A DNA stretch of 64,000 nt, from the NCBI RefSeq assembly GCF_030272615.1, contig NC_081414.1, forward strand, positions 5,211,501-5,275,500, written 5' to 3'. This DNA comes from Cryptomeria japonica (lineage: Eukaryota; Streptophyta; Pinopsida; Cupressales; Cupressaceae). Made by a program: the position numbers and the translations under genes. Under the pieces are notes generated by a model. The model did no database searches, was not told the DNA's origin, and saw only the letters and a list, made by a program, of their open reading frames with translations. Shown here one piece after another: positions 11,663 through 22,313 of this stretch. Every line of letters starts with the position of its first letter. The first letter of the stretch is position 1.

Positions 11663-13161
11663 TGTTGGCAATATTACATTATAAGGATATTTAGAAGGTT
11701 GTTGATGATTATGGACATAATTGATTAAAGATGTTTTATTATCTTGATATTATTATTTTGTCATTGATGTCAAGAAATTGATTTTCTAATTCAGTATGAT
11801 GTTGCCATATCTTGAAAAATATGATATGAAGATTATAAAGGAGTCGGTAAAGACATAGGAAAGAATATGATGAATAAGGGGATAAGTTATTCAATGGGCA
11901 ACTCTACCGAGCTAGACAATGATGAGATCTTGATGTTTTAGATTGTTTTAACATCATACATATGTTGTAAAATATAAAGGTTAATACTATACTATGTTAT
12001 CAAGCAAAGAACCTAGTCGATAAACCCTAAGGAACCTAGTCGGTAAACCCTAAGGTTATCGTAGTCGGTTAATGAAGACAGAATGTCTACCAAGTGAAGC
12101 TTAGTATTCACCGAGTTGTAACCGAGCTATAATAGAATGCATTAAATGTTTACATGTGATATTTAATGAAAGAAGCTGATGAGCTGGAGCGGATCAATGA
12201 TTGGCAAGTCATGGAAGAAGTTTGTTAAATGAATCTAAGGCAATGGAAAGTCGGTAAGAAGATCTACAGCTCAGATTGAACCGCATTACCCTAACACAAG
12301 TTCCAAGGTGAATGTGCAAGTTCCAAGGCGGGGTAAAACGTTTTCAGATCGAAAGATATAATGAACTTGGACAAGATTGAAGATCTGATGGCTATGATTA
12401 ATCATGGGAAATGTGATCAAGGAGATTAAGTGGTTAGAAGATTGTTTATAAATAGGCAACTATTGATAAACAATGTATGCGGGCAAGTGCATGCACAGGG
12501 ATGCTACATAGTGATTACCGAGCACAGAAGCTTGAAGACCTGTTAGAATAACAGAGTATTGATGCCCAACAGATAGACAAGATTAGTTCTATGTCTTGAT
12601 TGTATTGAACAAATAGGAATCTGCTTTAGCATTTTAGATGTGAAGTTGCAGATAGATTGTATTACTGTTATTTTGTGAAAGGGACAGGAAATCTCTTAAC
12701 CGAGTGGACTTAACAGTCTTATATGTAAATCCTCTAACAAGGTGACATTCTGATTGAGTGTTTGAAATCCTTTAACAAGGTCACTTCTAACAAAGTGAAG
12801 ATCCTAATAGATCTGAGGGAAATCCCTTAACCGGGTCACATCTAGCAATGTGTTTGTAATCTTTAACAGGATTTGCTTTTAACCAAGCATACTCTAGAAG
12901 AGTATATTTCTTAGTGGGTCCGAAATCCCACAGTGGTTTTTCCCTATTTGGGTTTCCACATTAGATCTGGTGTTATGAGGTTTATATTGTTCATATTCTT
13001 TTGAGTTTGCATGTTTGACAATTTTTGGTTATATGACTGATATATATGTTACCAAGGTTGAATCTGATGTTTTTATGGATGATTAAGTTTGTATGATTCA
13101 CCCCCCCCTCTCATCTTTTTGGCTATTGGATCTGTACTTATATTAAGTATCAGAACTATCA
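11663..13161 (+). mobile_element. Solo LTR of the Ty1/copia B family
   Basis: It begins TGTTGGCA and ends AACTATCA, and both ends are flanked by the 5-bp duplication CAATA (11658-11662 and 13162-13166). It is clearly homologous over its length to the two LTRs of element B (36912-38440 and 52979-62234) but in the opposite orientation. No internal coding sequence remains, so this is a solo LTR left by LTR-LTR recombination. It contains the family's two copies of CCTAGTCG(A/G)TAAACCC, a C-rich run before CTCATC near the end, and a series of AAC(A/C)(A/G)GGTCAC-like words near 12740-12850. Confidence 0.92.
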
Positions 13162-13166
13162 CAATA

Positions 13167-14298
13167 TTGTCTGCTTTGCCTACCTCACAATCTTCTCTTT
13201 ATTAAATATTTTCCAGGGTACTTAAATTTACTATGATTAATTAGAGGCCTTCACCTTCGAAGAAACCTAAGGGAAAGTTTGAGCAGGGCCTCATTCTTGA
13301 GTTTTGTCATTGGAGGCTAGCTTTGATGACCTCTATTTTTGTTTCTCTATCTATTTCAGTGCTTGTTTATTTATCTATATTTTTTCCTGTTTTGGAGGAA
13401 GCTCCCCCTTTTCCAAAGTTTGTCTTTGTCCCTCTTGTAGAGGTCGGTGGTGCAACTCGTCATCACTTTGGGTCAGGTTACCTACCTCTTTCATTGAGGG
13501 GCATTTGTTTGACTCTCTAGAGGATATTCTAACATTGTCAATGATCACTACATGATCATTGACCCTCACTTCTTAGACATGACACTCCAAGGAAACATGA
13601 CCCTCACCTCAAGTTGTTGTTGATGTTGTAGGTATCATGTGTCATTTATTGCAAGGTGATATTCCAAGGAAACATCTCGTTATGTTGACGTGACACAACA
13701 TCTCTTCTCCTTAGAATGACATGCATTTTGTGAATACCATTCTAAGGGGGGGCTATCATATCTCTATATATCCGTGTTAGCATTTTGTTTATCTTTGTAT
13801 CTATTTATATAATGATATGATATATGTATCTCGTATCTATCATCTTTGTGGGGGCCAAACCACTTGATCTTTATTATCTTAGAGCCTTTGTGGGAGCTAA
13901 ACCACTTGATCTTTATTTTATTGCCTCAATCTAATCAATCTAAACTCTCCCTATAGCATGGCTAGATCTAGCATAACACAAGTTGCTACCCATACCAACA
14001 AAATATGTTTTATCTCAGTGATAACTGTCTTATTATCTTTGTGTTTGATCATATTATTTTTATATAATGTTTTTTGCTTTTCATCTAAAATGGTTCTTTA
14101 CAGCTAGCATGTTTGTGATGAAACAACCCCCAATAACACACAGAAGTCCAGGTTTCTTTCTCAAGGGAGCTCCTCATTTTTAGAGGATTTTGCTTCCCCT
14201 TCGTATCTTCTTAAAACTTTCTCACTTTTTTCTACATTAACCTACATCGCATGTTAATGATATGCTTGCTAAAGTGGGGGTAAAATGTAATATTATAA
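13167..14298 (+). other. Gypsy remnant past the solo LTR, then noncoding
   Basis: 13167 to about 13555 continues the decayed gypsy sequence interrupted at 11662; a short open frame at 13323-13520 is hydrophobic and not assignable. Two 32-bp direct copies of a CTTTGTGGGGGCCAAACC-type sequence lie at 13843-13874 and 13886-13917. The rest is AT-rich with nothing recognised. Confidence 0.4.
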
Positions 14299-15319
14299 AT
14301 GTTGAACACACACTCGATGCTGGGAGGGAGGGGGGTGAATTAGCATAAACTAAATTAATGTAACACATAAATAATTAAACTACAACACACATCCAACACA
14401 TTAACACTAATATTTTCTACATGGAAAACCCATACAGGGAAAAACCATGATGACTCACAAAATATATCCACTATGAATATTAGATTACAATGAAAAGATC
14501 TCACTACTCTGAACTTGCAAACTACAAGGCTAACTATTCTTGGGGAAAGATTCAAAAGAGGACTTTTAAAATTTGAAACTAACTAAAACAAGGCAAGATA
14601 TAAAAATGATCTGAAAATAAGGATTTCCTGATAATGAAGTTGTCCTTGAACTTTGCATCAAACAACCAACATCAGCACACACAACTTAGACCTCGACATC
14701 AATACTTTGTCTCATATCTCTACTACAGTCTCAACACAACTTGCATATCATTCAAACACAACTCTTCTTCTTTGCTCTTCACTAAAATTCCTCTCACATT
14801 CTCTATTTTGTTCTTCCCACTCTCTTTCTCACACTCTCTCTACACACTCAACTCAATCATATACATCTCTTACATACATGATAGATCATCAAGTCTTGAA
14901 CCAAGTTGTTCTGAACCAAATTATACCTTCTAAATAAAAAGAACACAAGACGATCCACTCTAGGAGAAAGAGGGGACCAAAAAACATCTTTTAAAGATCA
15001 ATTCACCTATTTGAAATCACCAGAACATAACCAAGAACATATCCACATGCTACACATCTATATAATAAATTATCAGTCAAAATATATTCTCCAATGCAAA
15101 TAACTAAATTTTGGATCTCCACATGCTTCAGTGAGACCCCTAACATATCAAACAACCTTCCACAAATCATATCCAAACCTAAGGATAGGTCTAACATAGA
15201 ATATCACAACCAACTATGAACAATGCCACACCAACAAAAGAACACAAAGATATTTTAGGACCACAAAACTATCATACCATGATACAAAAAACTATGATAC
15301 AAAGATAACAATAAGAAAC
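14299..15319 (-). mobile_element. Copia element D, 3' LTR, distal part (interrupted by A)
   Basis: The left end reads TGTTGAACAC on the plus strand, the complement of an LTR ending in CA. It has the architecture of B-type copia LTRs: a G-rich run followed by GTGAAT, then GGAAAACCCATACAGGGAAAAACC (split here, 14430-14450). Element A enters after GAAAC at 15315-15319, and the LTR resumes at 31573. The missing 5' LTR and primer site show that D is truncated. The left boundary is set by TG and the resemblance to B; no target duplication could be confirmed. Confidence 0.7.
15315..15319. repeat. Target-site duplication of element A, left copy
   Basis: GAAAC directly precedes the TG of the 5' LTR at 15320. 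The same five bases directly follow the CA of the 3' LTR at 31573-31577. This fixes both ends of element A. Confidence 0.93.
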
Positions 15320-16088
15320 TGTAGACATCTAAAATTGTCATGTATAGTTAAATAAATATTTTATTTATTTAATTATCTAAGCCTAATTCTTCTATTAATT
15401 AAATAAATCCTTATTTATTTAATTAATTCATTTATCCTCTTCTAGCCTTATTTCTCATTTAAATAAATACATTTATTTATTTAAATTATCCTTTTCCTAA
15501 ATTAAATAAATATTTTTATTTATTTAATTGATCCCACTTCTTCTATTAATTAAATAAATCTTTATTTATTTAATTAATTCATTAACCTTTTCTACCTATG
15601 ACACATGTCATTCATCTCTTAATTCATACACTACCTACCCCTTTCATTATTTTATTATTTCTTCTACCTACCCTCTAATCTTAGCCGACCTCCTTTTACA
15701 CCTCTCAATCTTATCCCTCCATTTCATATTGTGTCTTCTATTTAAGGAGATGCCTTCTTCATTATCAAACCCTAATCGACAATTTGGAGGAGTCAACTAC
15801 ACTACGATCCTACTTACAACCACATTCCGTTCTTTGTTGAGCTCTTGTGCATATAAAATCTGAGAGCAAATATATCAAGCAAGATCAATGGAGATAGGAA
15901 GAATGGAGATCAAAACCCTATTGGACATGTGATGGTATAATCTTTGTGATTTCATGTGATTTGCATTGTCTTAGGTAATCTTCATATGTTATGGTGGATC
16001 TTTGTTGATTGTTAGGCTAGGGTTTTGTGGTTGAATTCATTTAGCCTTTCAATATTGTTATTATTGTTATCCATTTTCACCATATACA
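15320..16088 (+). mobile_element. Element A (Ty3/gypsy, Tat type), 5' LTR
   Basis: The LTR is 769 bp, from TGTAGACATC to CCATATACA, and the 3' LTR (30804-31572) has the same length. I count 8 substitutions by eye, about 1%, so the insertion is recent. The first 270 bp hold several near-palindromic blocks of the form TTAAATAAAT / ATTTATTTAA. The second half has a TATA-like ATATAAAATC (15850-15859) and CCCTAAT and AAACCCT words. The solo LTR at 62933-63989 shares the TGTAGACA start and the AAAATTGTC that follows. Confidence 0.95.
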
Positions 16089-16110
16089 TTTTGGCATGCC
16101 CGGTGGGACC
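16089..16110 (+). promoter_or_regulatory. Primer-binding-site-like sequence of element A
   Basis: Directly after the LTR comes TTTTGGCATGCCCGGTGGGA. It contains TGG, the complement of a tRNA CCA end, two to four bases from the LTR, as expected for a primer site. I could not assign the tRNA from memory. Confidence 0.6.
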
Positions 16111-16201
16111 CTTGTCCCTTTGCATTTAACCTCCTTGTTGCAGATCTTGTGTTTTTGAAGTTGCAGATCGGACATTTTCGGCAGCATTTTTGGTATTTTC
16201 G

Positions 16202-16455
16202 CGTCTGCGCACTTTCGGATCGCGTTTTTGATTTTCAGGCGCATCTGCGACAACTTTATCTGCGTCTGTGTTTTGTCAATAGTTCATTTTGCAGGTTCCA
16301 GGGAGGCACGTCTGTGTTTCTTAAACGCGTCTGTGTAGTTTTCACCCGCGTGTGTGTGAATAAAGCGCATCTGTGGTTTTTAATCGCGTCTGTGTCTCAC
16401 AAAACCGCGTTTCTGTCGCGAAGTCGCGTCTGCGTAGGAGGTAATCGCATCTGTG
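16202..16455 (+). repeat. Phased GCGTCTGTG array 1 in the leader
   Basis: CGTCTGTG or a one-base variant (CATCTGTG, CGTCTGCG, CGTGTGTG) starts at 16202, 16242, 16263, 16309, 16328, 16349, 16368, 16387, 16408, 16427 and 16448. From 16309 the steps are 19, 21, 19, 19, 21, 19 and 21 bp. The 10-12 bp between words is not conserved, so this is a spaced motif array and not a tandem repeat. Confidence 0.88.
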
Positions 16456-17040
16456 TATTGCCTGTTTCAAAATTTTGGAAATTTTATTGATTCGGTTTTC
16501 GGATTTTGCATTTAGGGTTTCAGATCTGGTTTATTTTTGGACTAACATTTTCAGATCTAGCTAACACAATTGGTGCAGCTTGCCTTGGAAGCTAAATCGT
16601 GTGGTTGAAGGCCCCTATTTTCACAAAGTCTTTTGGGTTTTAAAATTTACCTAACTTGTGTGCTTGCAGGAAGGGGTGATTATTTCAAACAACCCAAACT
16701 ACTAACAACTCTTTGTTGCAGGTCCTTGGCAAGAGTTTTTGATTTTTATTGTGTGCCTTGTTTTCATAGACTAGCAAACACTTCCATTGGTGCACTAAAA
16801 TTGAATCATTGTCTTTTGTGTCTTGAGCAATAGGCTCTTTTTGTTTAATCTTTAGAGGGCTTGTCTTCCCGTGTGGTCATTAGGACTGCTAGTGAGAAGA
16901 GGACGACCCAAGTGGTAGCAAAAGAAAAGCCATCTTCTTCCGAACCACTATAAATAAATGTATTCATGGTGAAAACTATGAATAACGTGTGCTGATTAGT
17001 TCATACCAATACTATGTCTCCCCATAAACCCGTTTGATCA

Positions 17041-17400
17041 AATTTATTTGATCAATTGTAGGGCATAACCCCTATCGGCTGGGAGCCTTCTGTATTTACA
17101 GAGCTGAAAGTGCCGCATGTATGGCCACACAAGCGGATGCCCTTACTAGCACCTTTTTGTTTTAGAGGCCCAAATCCTTCTAGTTGTTGGGGCAGGAGGT
17201 CGGACCTCTGGTAGCGGCCCACACACATACGGTTCTTAGTAGAGATACAAAGTTCGCCATGGGGAGTTTTCATGGGGACTGATGCTTGGCTGACCCGAGA
17301 AGTGAGTGCCGAGGGTGGAGCCAGTGAGGTCAAGCATCTAAGTATCCGCTCTGAATAGCGTAGCCTCAGGGGTAAAACCCCATGTGGGATCAACAACTAT
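17041..17400. other. GC-richer block in the element A leader
   Basis: About 360 bp of markedly higher GC content than its surroundings, with no phased motif and no coding motif on either strand. It contains several self-complementary words, for example GGGGTAAAACCCC (17370-17382). A packaging or translation structure of the genomic RNA is a possible role, by inference only. Confidence 0.4.
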
Positions 17401-17687
17401 TGTCTTGGCCAGCCATAAGAATTGTGCTTGACTTATGTTAAACATTCAAAACATTCAAGACCAAACAGCAAAACATTGTGTCTTTTGTGTCTTCAAGTGT
17501 ATGCAAAACATTTTTACATCAAACAACACACTTTTCTTGGAGTCATTTTGGAGTCTAAACACTTGCAAACATTGAGTCCTCATCAGCATTGTGTCCTCTT
17601 GTCACGAAAAACAGTCAAACAGTCAGATTTGGTCACAACAAAACGACTTCACAGAATGGAAAAAATTGCACAAATTTTACAGAAACG

Positions 17688-17923
17688 CGTCTGTGTCTGT
17701 TTTAACCGCGTCTAAGTCATATAAACGCGTCTGTGAAGGGCAGAATAGCGTCTGTATTTATAACAGCGTCTGTGCAGTATACAGTCGCGTCTGTGTCCAG
17801 AATTGCAAAAATCTTTACAGACCAACAAACATAAACAAGAAAATATCAGAAGCGTGTCTGGGTTAAACAGAGTAGCGTCTGTGTCTGGAAACCGCGTCTG
17901 TGAAGTATACAGTCGCGTCTGTG
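17688..17923 (+). repeat. Phased GCGTCTGTG array 2 in the leader
   Basis: CGTCTGTG-type words start at 17688, 17709, 17728, 17749, 17767, 17788, 17853, 17876, 17895 and 17916, mostly 18-21 bp apart. The pieces around 17764-17817 and 17892-17945 also resemble each other over about 50 bp (both contain GTATACAGTCGCGTCTGTGT), so part of the array grew by a local duplication of about 128 bp. Confidence 0.85.
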
Positions 17924-18418
17924 TTCAAAATTGCACAAAAATTTCACAGTCCAGCAAACAAAAGAAATCAGTTTCGGAATACTTGAGCTTCCTAGGTCAT
18001 TTCTTCAAGGTTTCATCTAGCATTCAACCTGTCCTTGGGTCTCACATAGTCCACCATTGCTTCATAGCTCATTTTACATTCATACTTGTCTAAACTTGAG
18101 TCAAAAGGTCACTTGCTTGTCCTCATCATACTTTGTCAACACACTACATACAACAACACTTTGCTAAGTGGTCCCTCATCAAGGTTTCTTACCTTTGGGT
18201 CTCATTTGGTTTTACTTAGAGTCAAGGTCAACTTACCTCATCAAGAGAAACTATCCTCTCTTTGGAAGTCACACCTACTCTACTACATACATACTTGGTC
18301 TTACACTTTGGGCATTGCAAGTACACTTCAGACTCATTTACATTCCATTCAACTCTTGGTCTTCCATACTCTTTCCATTTTTCATCTAGTCTCACACATC
18401 CTGGTCAATACCTAGTTC

Positions 18419-20122
18419 ATGGTTGAAACCCGTCTTCAAAAATCTAGGAGAGAAACTAAAGAGGCTCAAGAGTCCGCAAACATGAGTTCTTATGAGTATG
18501 ACAATGATTTATTTTTCAATACTGATCACACTACATTGCCGGACATGGATGTCTATAGAAACATTCCAAATGTTGAGAACATAGGCACTACAAACAACAA
18601 TGCTACACACAATGACAATTTGGACAACTTATCAATACATTCAGCAGATGTGGAAGAATCCATTATGAATCCCCATTTCAATCGATTGGTTGAGGAAATA
18701 ATGAAGAGAGATAGACAATACTTCTTACACATGATGGCACAAAGTGGAGCCAAGATACCTCATGATTTTGACATGTCTCAAATAATGAAAAACCGACCTT
18801 TGCAACAAACTCACTCCAACATGGATCAAAGGAGACCTAATAGTGGAGGAAATAGAGGACCATATATGGTGCCTGAATCACCATCAGCTTTGCTTCAAAA
18901 ACCAGAGGTCCCACATACACATGGTCAAACATATGATACCCACCTTCGCAGACCATTATGGAAGTCTTATGCAGACAGATATGCTCAATCACATATCAAT
19001 GTTAAGGATCAACCACCAAAGCAATGGGATATTCCAAGGCATGCTCAAAATTTGGACACAAGGAAACCTCATGTCAAATTTGGGGGCAACACAATGGAAC
19101 ATGACATGCCTATAGAATATGGTATTCATGCGCAAAATAGATATGGTGTTCCTCAACATGAATCTATACCAAGTGCTCCATATATGCAGCATCATTATAG
19201 ACCTCCTCCATATGAACATGTGTATGATCAATATCATCCATATATGCAACAAGCTCCTCCTCAAATTGGTGTCTCAAACATGGGGTATGGTCCAAGAAGT
19301 CGATCTCCACCTAAGAGCAATTTGGAGCAACAAATAAGGGACTTACAAAAGAAAATGGAGGACATAAATACACCGAAGCCAACATACACAATGAGAGACA
19401 TATGTCCTTATCCATTTGACAAGAGCATTCCAATGCCTCCTTTTCCTACACACTTTGTGATGCCTAAATTTGATAAGTATAGAGGAAAAGGGGATCCTAA
19501 GGCACACATAAGACAATTTTTCACAACTTGCATTGAAGTAGCAGCAAAAGAGACATATTTGATGAGATTATTCCCACAAAGCTTAGGCGATCAAGCTATG
19601 GAATGGTTCTCCCAGCTCCCACCTGGTATTAAGTCATGGGGTGACTTAGCAGAGGCATTTATTCAACATTTCTCCTACAACATAGAGACAGACATATCAG
19701 TCACTACTTTGTGCAATACTAAGCAAAAAGAGGGAGAATCTTTTGCATCATTTTTACAAAGATGGAGAAATCTAGCCAGCAGATGCTCTTGCAAAATTCC
19801 ACAAAAACAAATGGTAGAAATGTTCACACAAAATGTTAACAAAGACATTGGTTATGATCTAAGGAAAGCTTGTTTGTCCACCTTCAAGGACGTCATTGAA
19901 AAAGGCTTAGCGACAGAACAGGTCCTAATTGAACAAGGAGTCATTAAAATATTCAAAGAAAACAAAGATGACTTTAAAGGAAAAGACAAGCCAAGATTTT
20001 GGAATAAAAACAAGAACACAGTCAATGATGGTGTTGTTGATGCCAACACGGTGCGACCCAAATTCATCTTTTCAGGATCAAGTTCTAAAAAACAATCAAG
20101 TGAATACTCAAACAACTTCTAG
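18419..20122 (+). pseudogene. gag: Element A gag
   Basis: Capsid-type gag of a Tat-like gypsy element, 567 codons from the ATG at 18419. The N-terminal half is polar, with a Tyr/Pro/His-rich linker (residues 210-300). A retrotransposon gag domain follows at about residues 345-500, with FDKYRGKGDPKAHIRQF, a WFSQLPPGSI-like turn (WFSQLPPGIKSW here) and ESFASFLQRWRNLA. This frame ends at 20122, whereas the downstream protease-integrase frame is offset by +1 and is already open before 20100. The join lies at or near the A-rich run at 20090-20096. A one-base mutation is likelier than programmed shifting, because plant gypsy elements usually keep gag-pol in one frame. Confidence 0.9.
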
Positions 20123-22313
20123 ATCACGAAGGAAGTACACTCCATTGGGAGAACCACTTGAGTCAGTCTTCAAAAAGATGGTGGCAAACAAGGTAATCAC
20201 AGTGCCAGATTTTCCTCCATATGAACCAAAGGTTAAACCAAATTGGTGGAATGATGATGAGTATTGTGAATTTCATAAGAGCAAGGGTCATAAGACAGGT
20301 AATTGTCATCGACTGAAGAATATTGTGCAAGATCTCATTGATAGAGGTGACATTGAGATTGAGGGACACTCATCCAATCAAGAACATGAGATGTTTAAGG
20401 AACCATTCCCAAAGCACGACAAGGGAAAAGCTAAAGTCACAGATGATCAAGCCAACTATACTAGAGCACCTTACAACTATGATTCAAGTATCAATCATAT
20501 CTCGATGGACAATCATATCTCTACTATTACCATCAAGAACAAACACCTTGAGAATTCTCCTCAGCGACCCAAGATTGTCCTAAAAGGTGTTGGATCTTCT
20601 TCCGAGCCTACCTTTGAATGTCATGTTACAACTCGTCGAGGTAAAATTACTTTGCCAGGTGCTTCAACTAAAAACACCGCTTCTTTATCTACCAAAACTG
20701 AGTATGACCTTGTAGAACAGTTAGGGAAGACACCCGCGCTCATCTCCATCATTGAGCTCTTACGCATATCCCCCGCTCATAAAGCTATTCTTGACAAAAT
20801 CTTGAGAGATACTGCCGTTCCTATTGATCTGAACGTGGACCGGTTTCAAGCCATGGTGGGATACCTTTCCGTTCCACACTCCCTTACTTTCACAGAAGCC
20901 GATGACGCCTCCGTAAGTCATCCACATAATGCACCATTACATATTGAAGCCTTCATACACAAACATCGAATAAAGCGAGTCCTGATAGATGGAGGAGCTG
21001 GTCTAAACATTTGTACATTGAGCACCATTAAACAATTGGGATATTCCGATAAAGCTGTGAATTCAAAAAATCAAAACACCATCAAGGCATATGATGATGA
21101 AGAGCGCTCATCCAAGGGCACAGTCACCTTACCTCTAAGAATTGGGCCAGTTACAAAGGATGTGGTTTGTCAAGTCCTAGATCTAGACCTCACTTATAAT
21201 ATATTGCTAGGACGTCCTTGGATTCATGAAATGAGAGCAGTCCCATCGACATATCACCAATGCATTAAGTTTCCTCACAATGGAGTCGAAGTAACAGTTA
21301 ATGGCGATCCTAATCCGTTCATATATTGCAATAACCTGAGATCACATACGAAAACCATCATTCCCAGTAATCATGAAGCTGTTCCTTCTTCGGCATACAT
21401 TGACCCTGAGTCATTAAAACCTTCGACATCAAAACAGGGTGAACTTAAAGGCAGATTTCAGGACAAAGGCATGGGAGAATACACTTTAAATCAGACCATG
21501 TATTTACGACAAGTCATGAGCTCTCCAAAAGAATATGGAAGACCACATCCTAACAAGCAAATATCCATCATAGTATTCAAATGGGATCCTACTACCTTTC
21601 AAAGATGGGGTGAACTGGAAGAGGAAGGTTTATACAAAATGCTCTACAAAGACATTGAAGATGACACACAAGATCAGATCAATATACCCTGTGAGAAATA
21701 TGGCAAAGGCTTCAAGATTCTACAAAAATTCGGGTATGATGGAAAAATCCCTCTTGGGTTACGAAAAGAAGGCGTTATGGAGCCCTTACAACTTGAATTG
21801 ACTGTAAAAAGGGAACGCTCGAAGGGACTTGGTTTTCTGACTTCCAAGATCCACACTAAAAGGACAGAAGAGGCATCACGAATCAAAATTGCCAAAATTC
21901 AACAAGAGGATCGCTATTCCACAGACTCCAACGAATGGGAATGGGGTTCAGACAAATCCTCTAGTGACTACGAGCTCACCGAGACATTCAGAGAGCCAGA
22001 TGAACCCACAGAAGAGGAGGAGTTTTATAACAAATTCAGAGTTGGTCAAGAAACAACCCATGAGGAGTCTACACAGTCCTTGTCTCAAGGTTCTAGGTTG
22101 AAATCACATAGGATGAGAACACCTGTTCCGGAATGCGCTACTAGTGATGATAATTTGGATTCGTTCGCGATCGAGACTGATGAGGAGAGTGCCATCGATG
22201 ATCTCGATAATTACCTTGACATACCTGAATATAACCACATCTTCACTCTTGACCCCGCAAACTCCGAAAACATTAAAGGCCTTCCCCTTGTTCACCACCA
22301 ACTCATTGACTGA
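20100..22313 (+). pseudogene. pol: Element A zinc-finger, protease and G-patch region
   Basis: The +1 frame carries, in order, a nucleocapsid-like finger (CEFHKSKGHKTGNCHRLK near 20269-20322), the aspartic protease with LIDGGAGLNI (near 20985-21010; D-G-G in place of D-T/S-G, a form usual in this lineage) and GRPWIHEMRAVP. A G-patch-like segment follows (GKGFKILQKFGYDGK with later Gly-Leu-Gly, about 21700-21835), then an acidic tail. A TGA at 22311-22313 interrupts a frame that continues unchanged into RT. G-patch modules bind RNA or stimulate helicases in other proteins; the role here is unknown. Confidence 0.88.

Larger units (their letters stand above)
16089..18418 (+). other. Element A leader (5' untranslated region), 2.3 kb
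   Basis: No long coding frame lies between the primer site and the gag ATG at 18419. The leader holds two arrays of GCGTCTGTG-type words (16202-16455 and 17688-17923) separated by a GC-richer block (about 17041-17400). Short Cys/Val-rich open frames (RVCV-type peptides at 16149-16490 and 17591-17866) are by-products of the array, whose 19/21-bp spacing does not keep a reading frame. Confidence 0.7.

Noticed and set aside
11960-12055. Telomere-like CCCTAA words
   Set aside because: Only two TAAACCCTAA words within a duplicated 20-bp LTR segment, not a telomeric array.
16202-17923. CRISPR-like array
   Set aside because: The repeat is only 9 bp, spacers are 10-12 bp, and the context is a plant LTR retrotransposon leader.
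16149-18093. Small Cys/Val-rich proteins (RVCV repeats) in the leader
   Set aside because: They come from the phased GCGTCTGTG words. The 19/21-bp spacing changes frame from unit to unit, so they are not a maintained protein.
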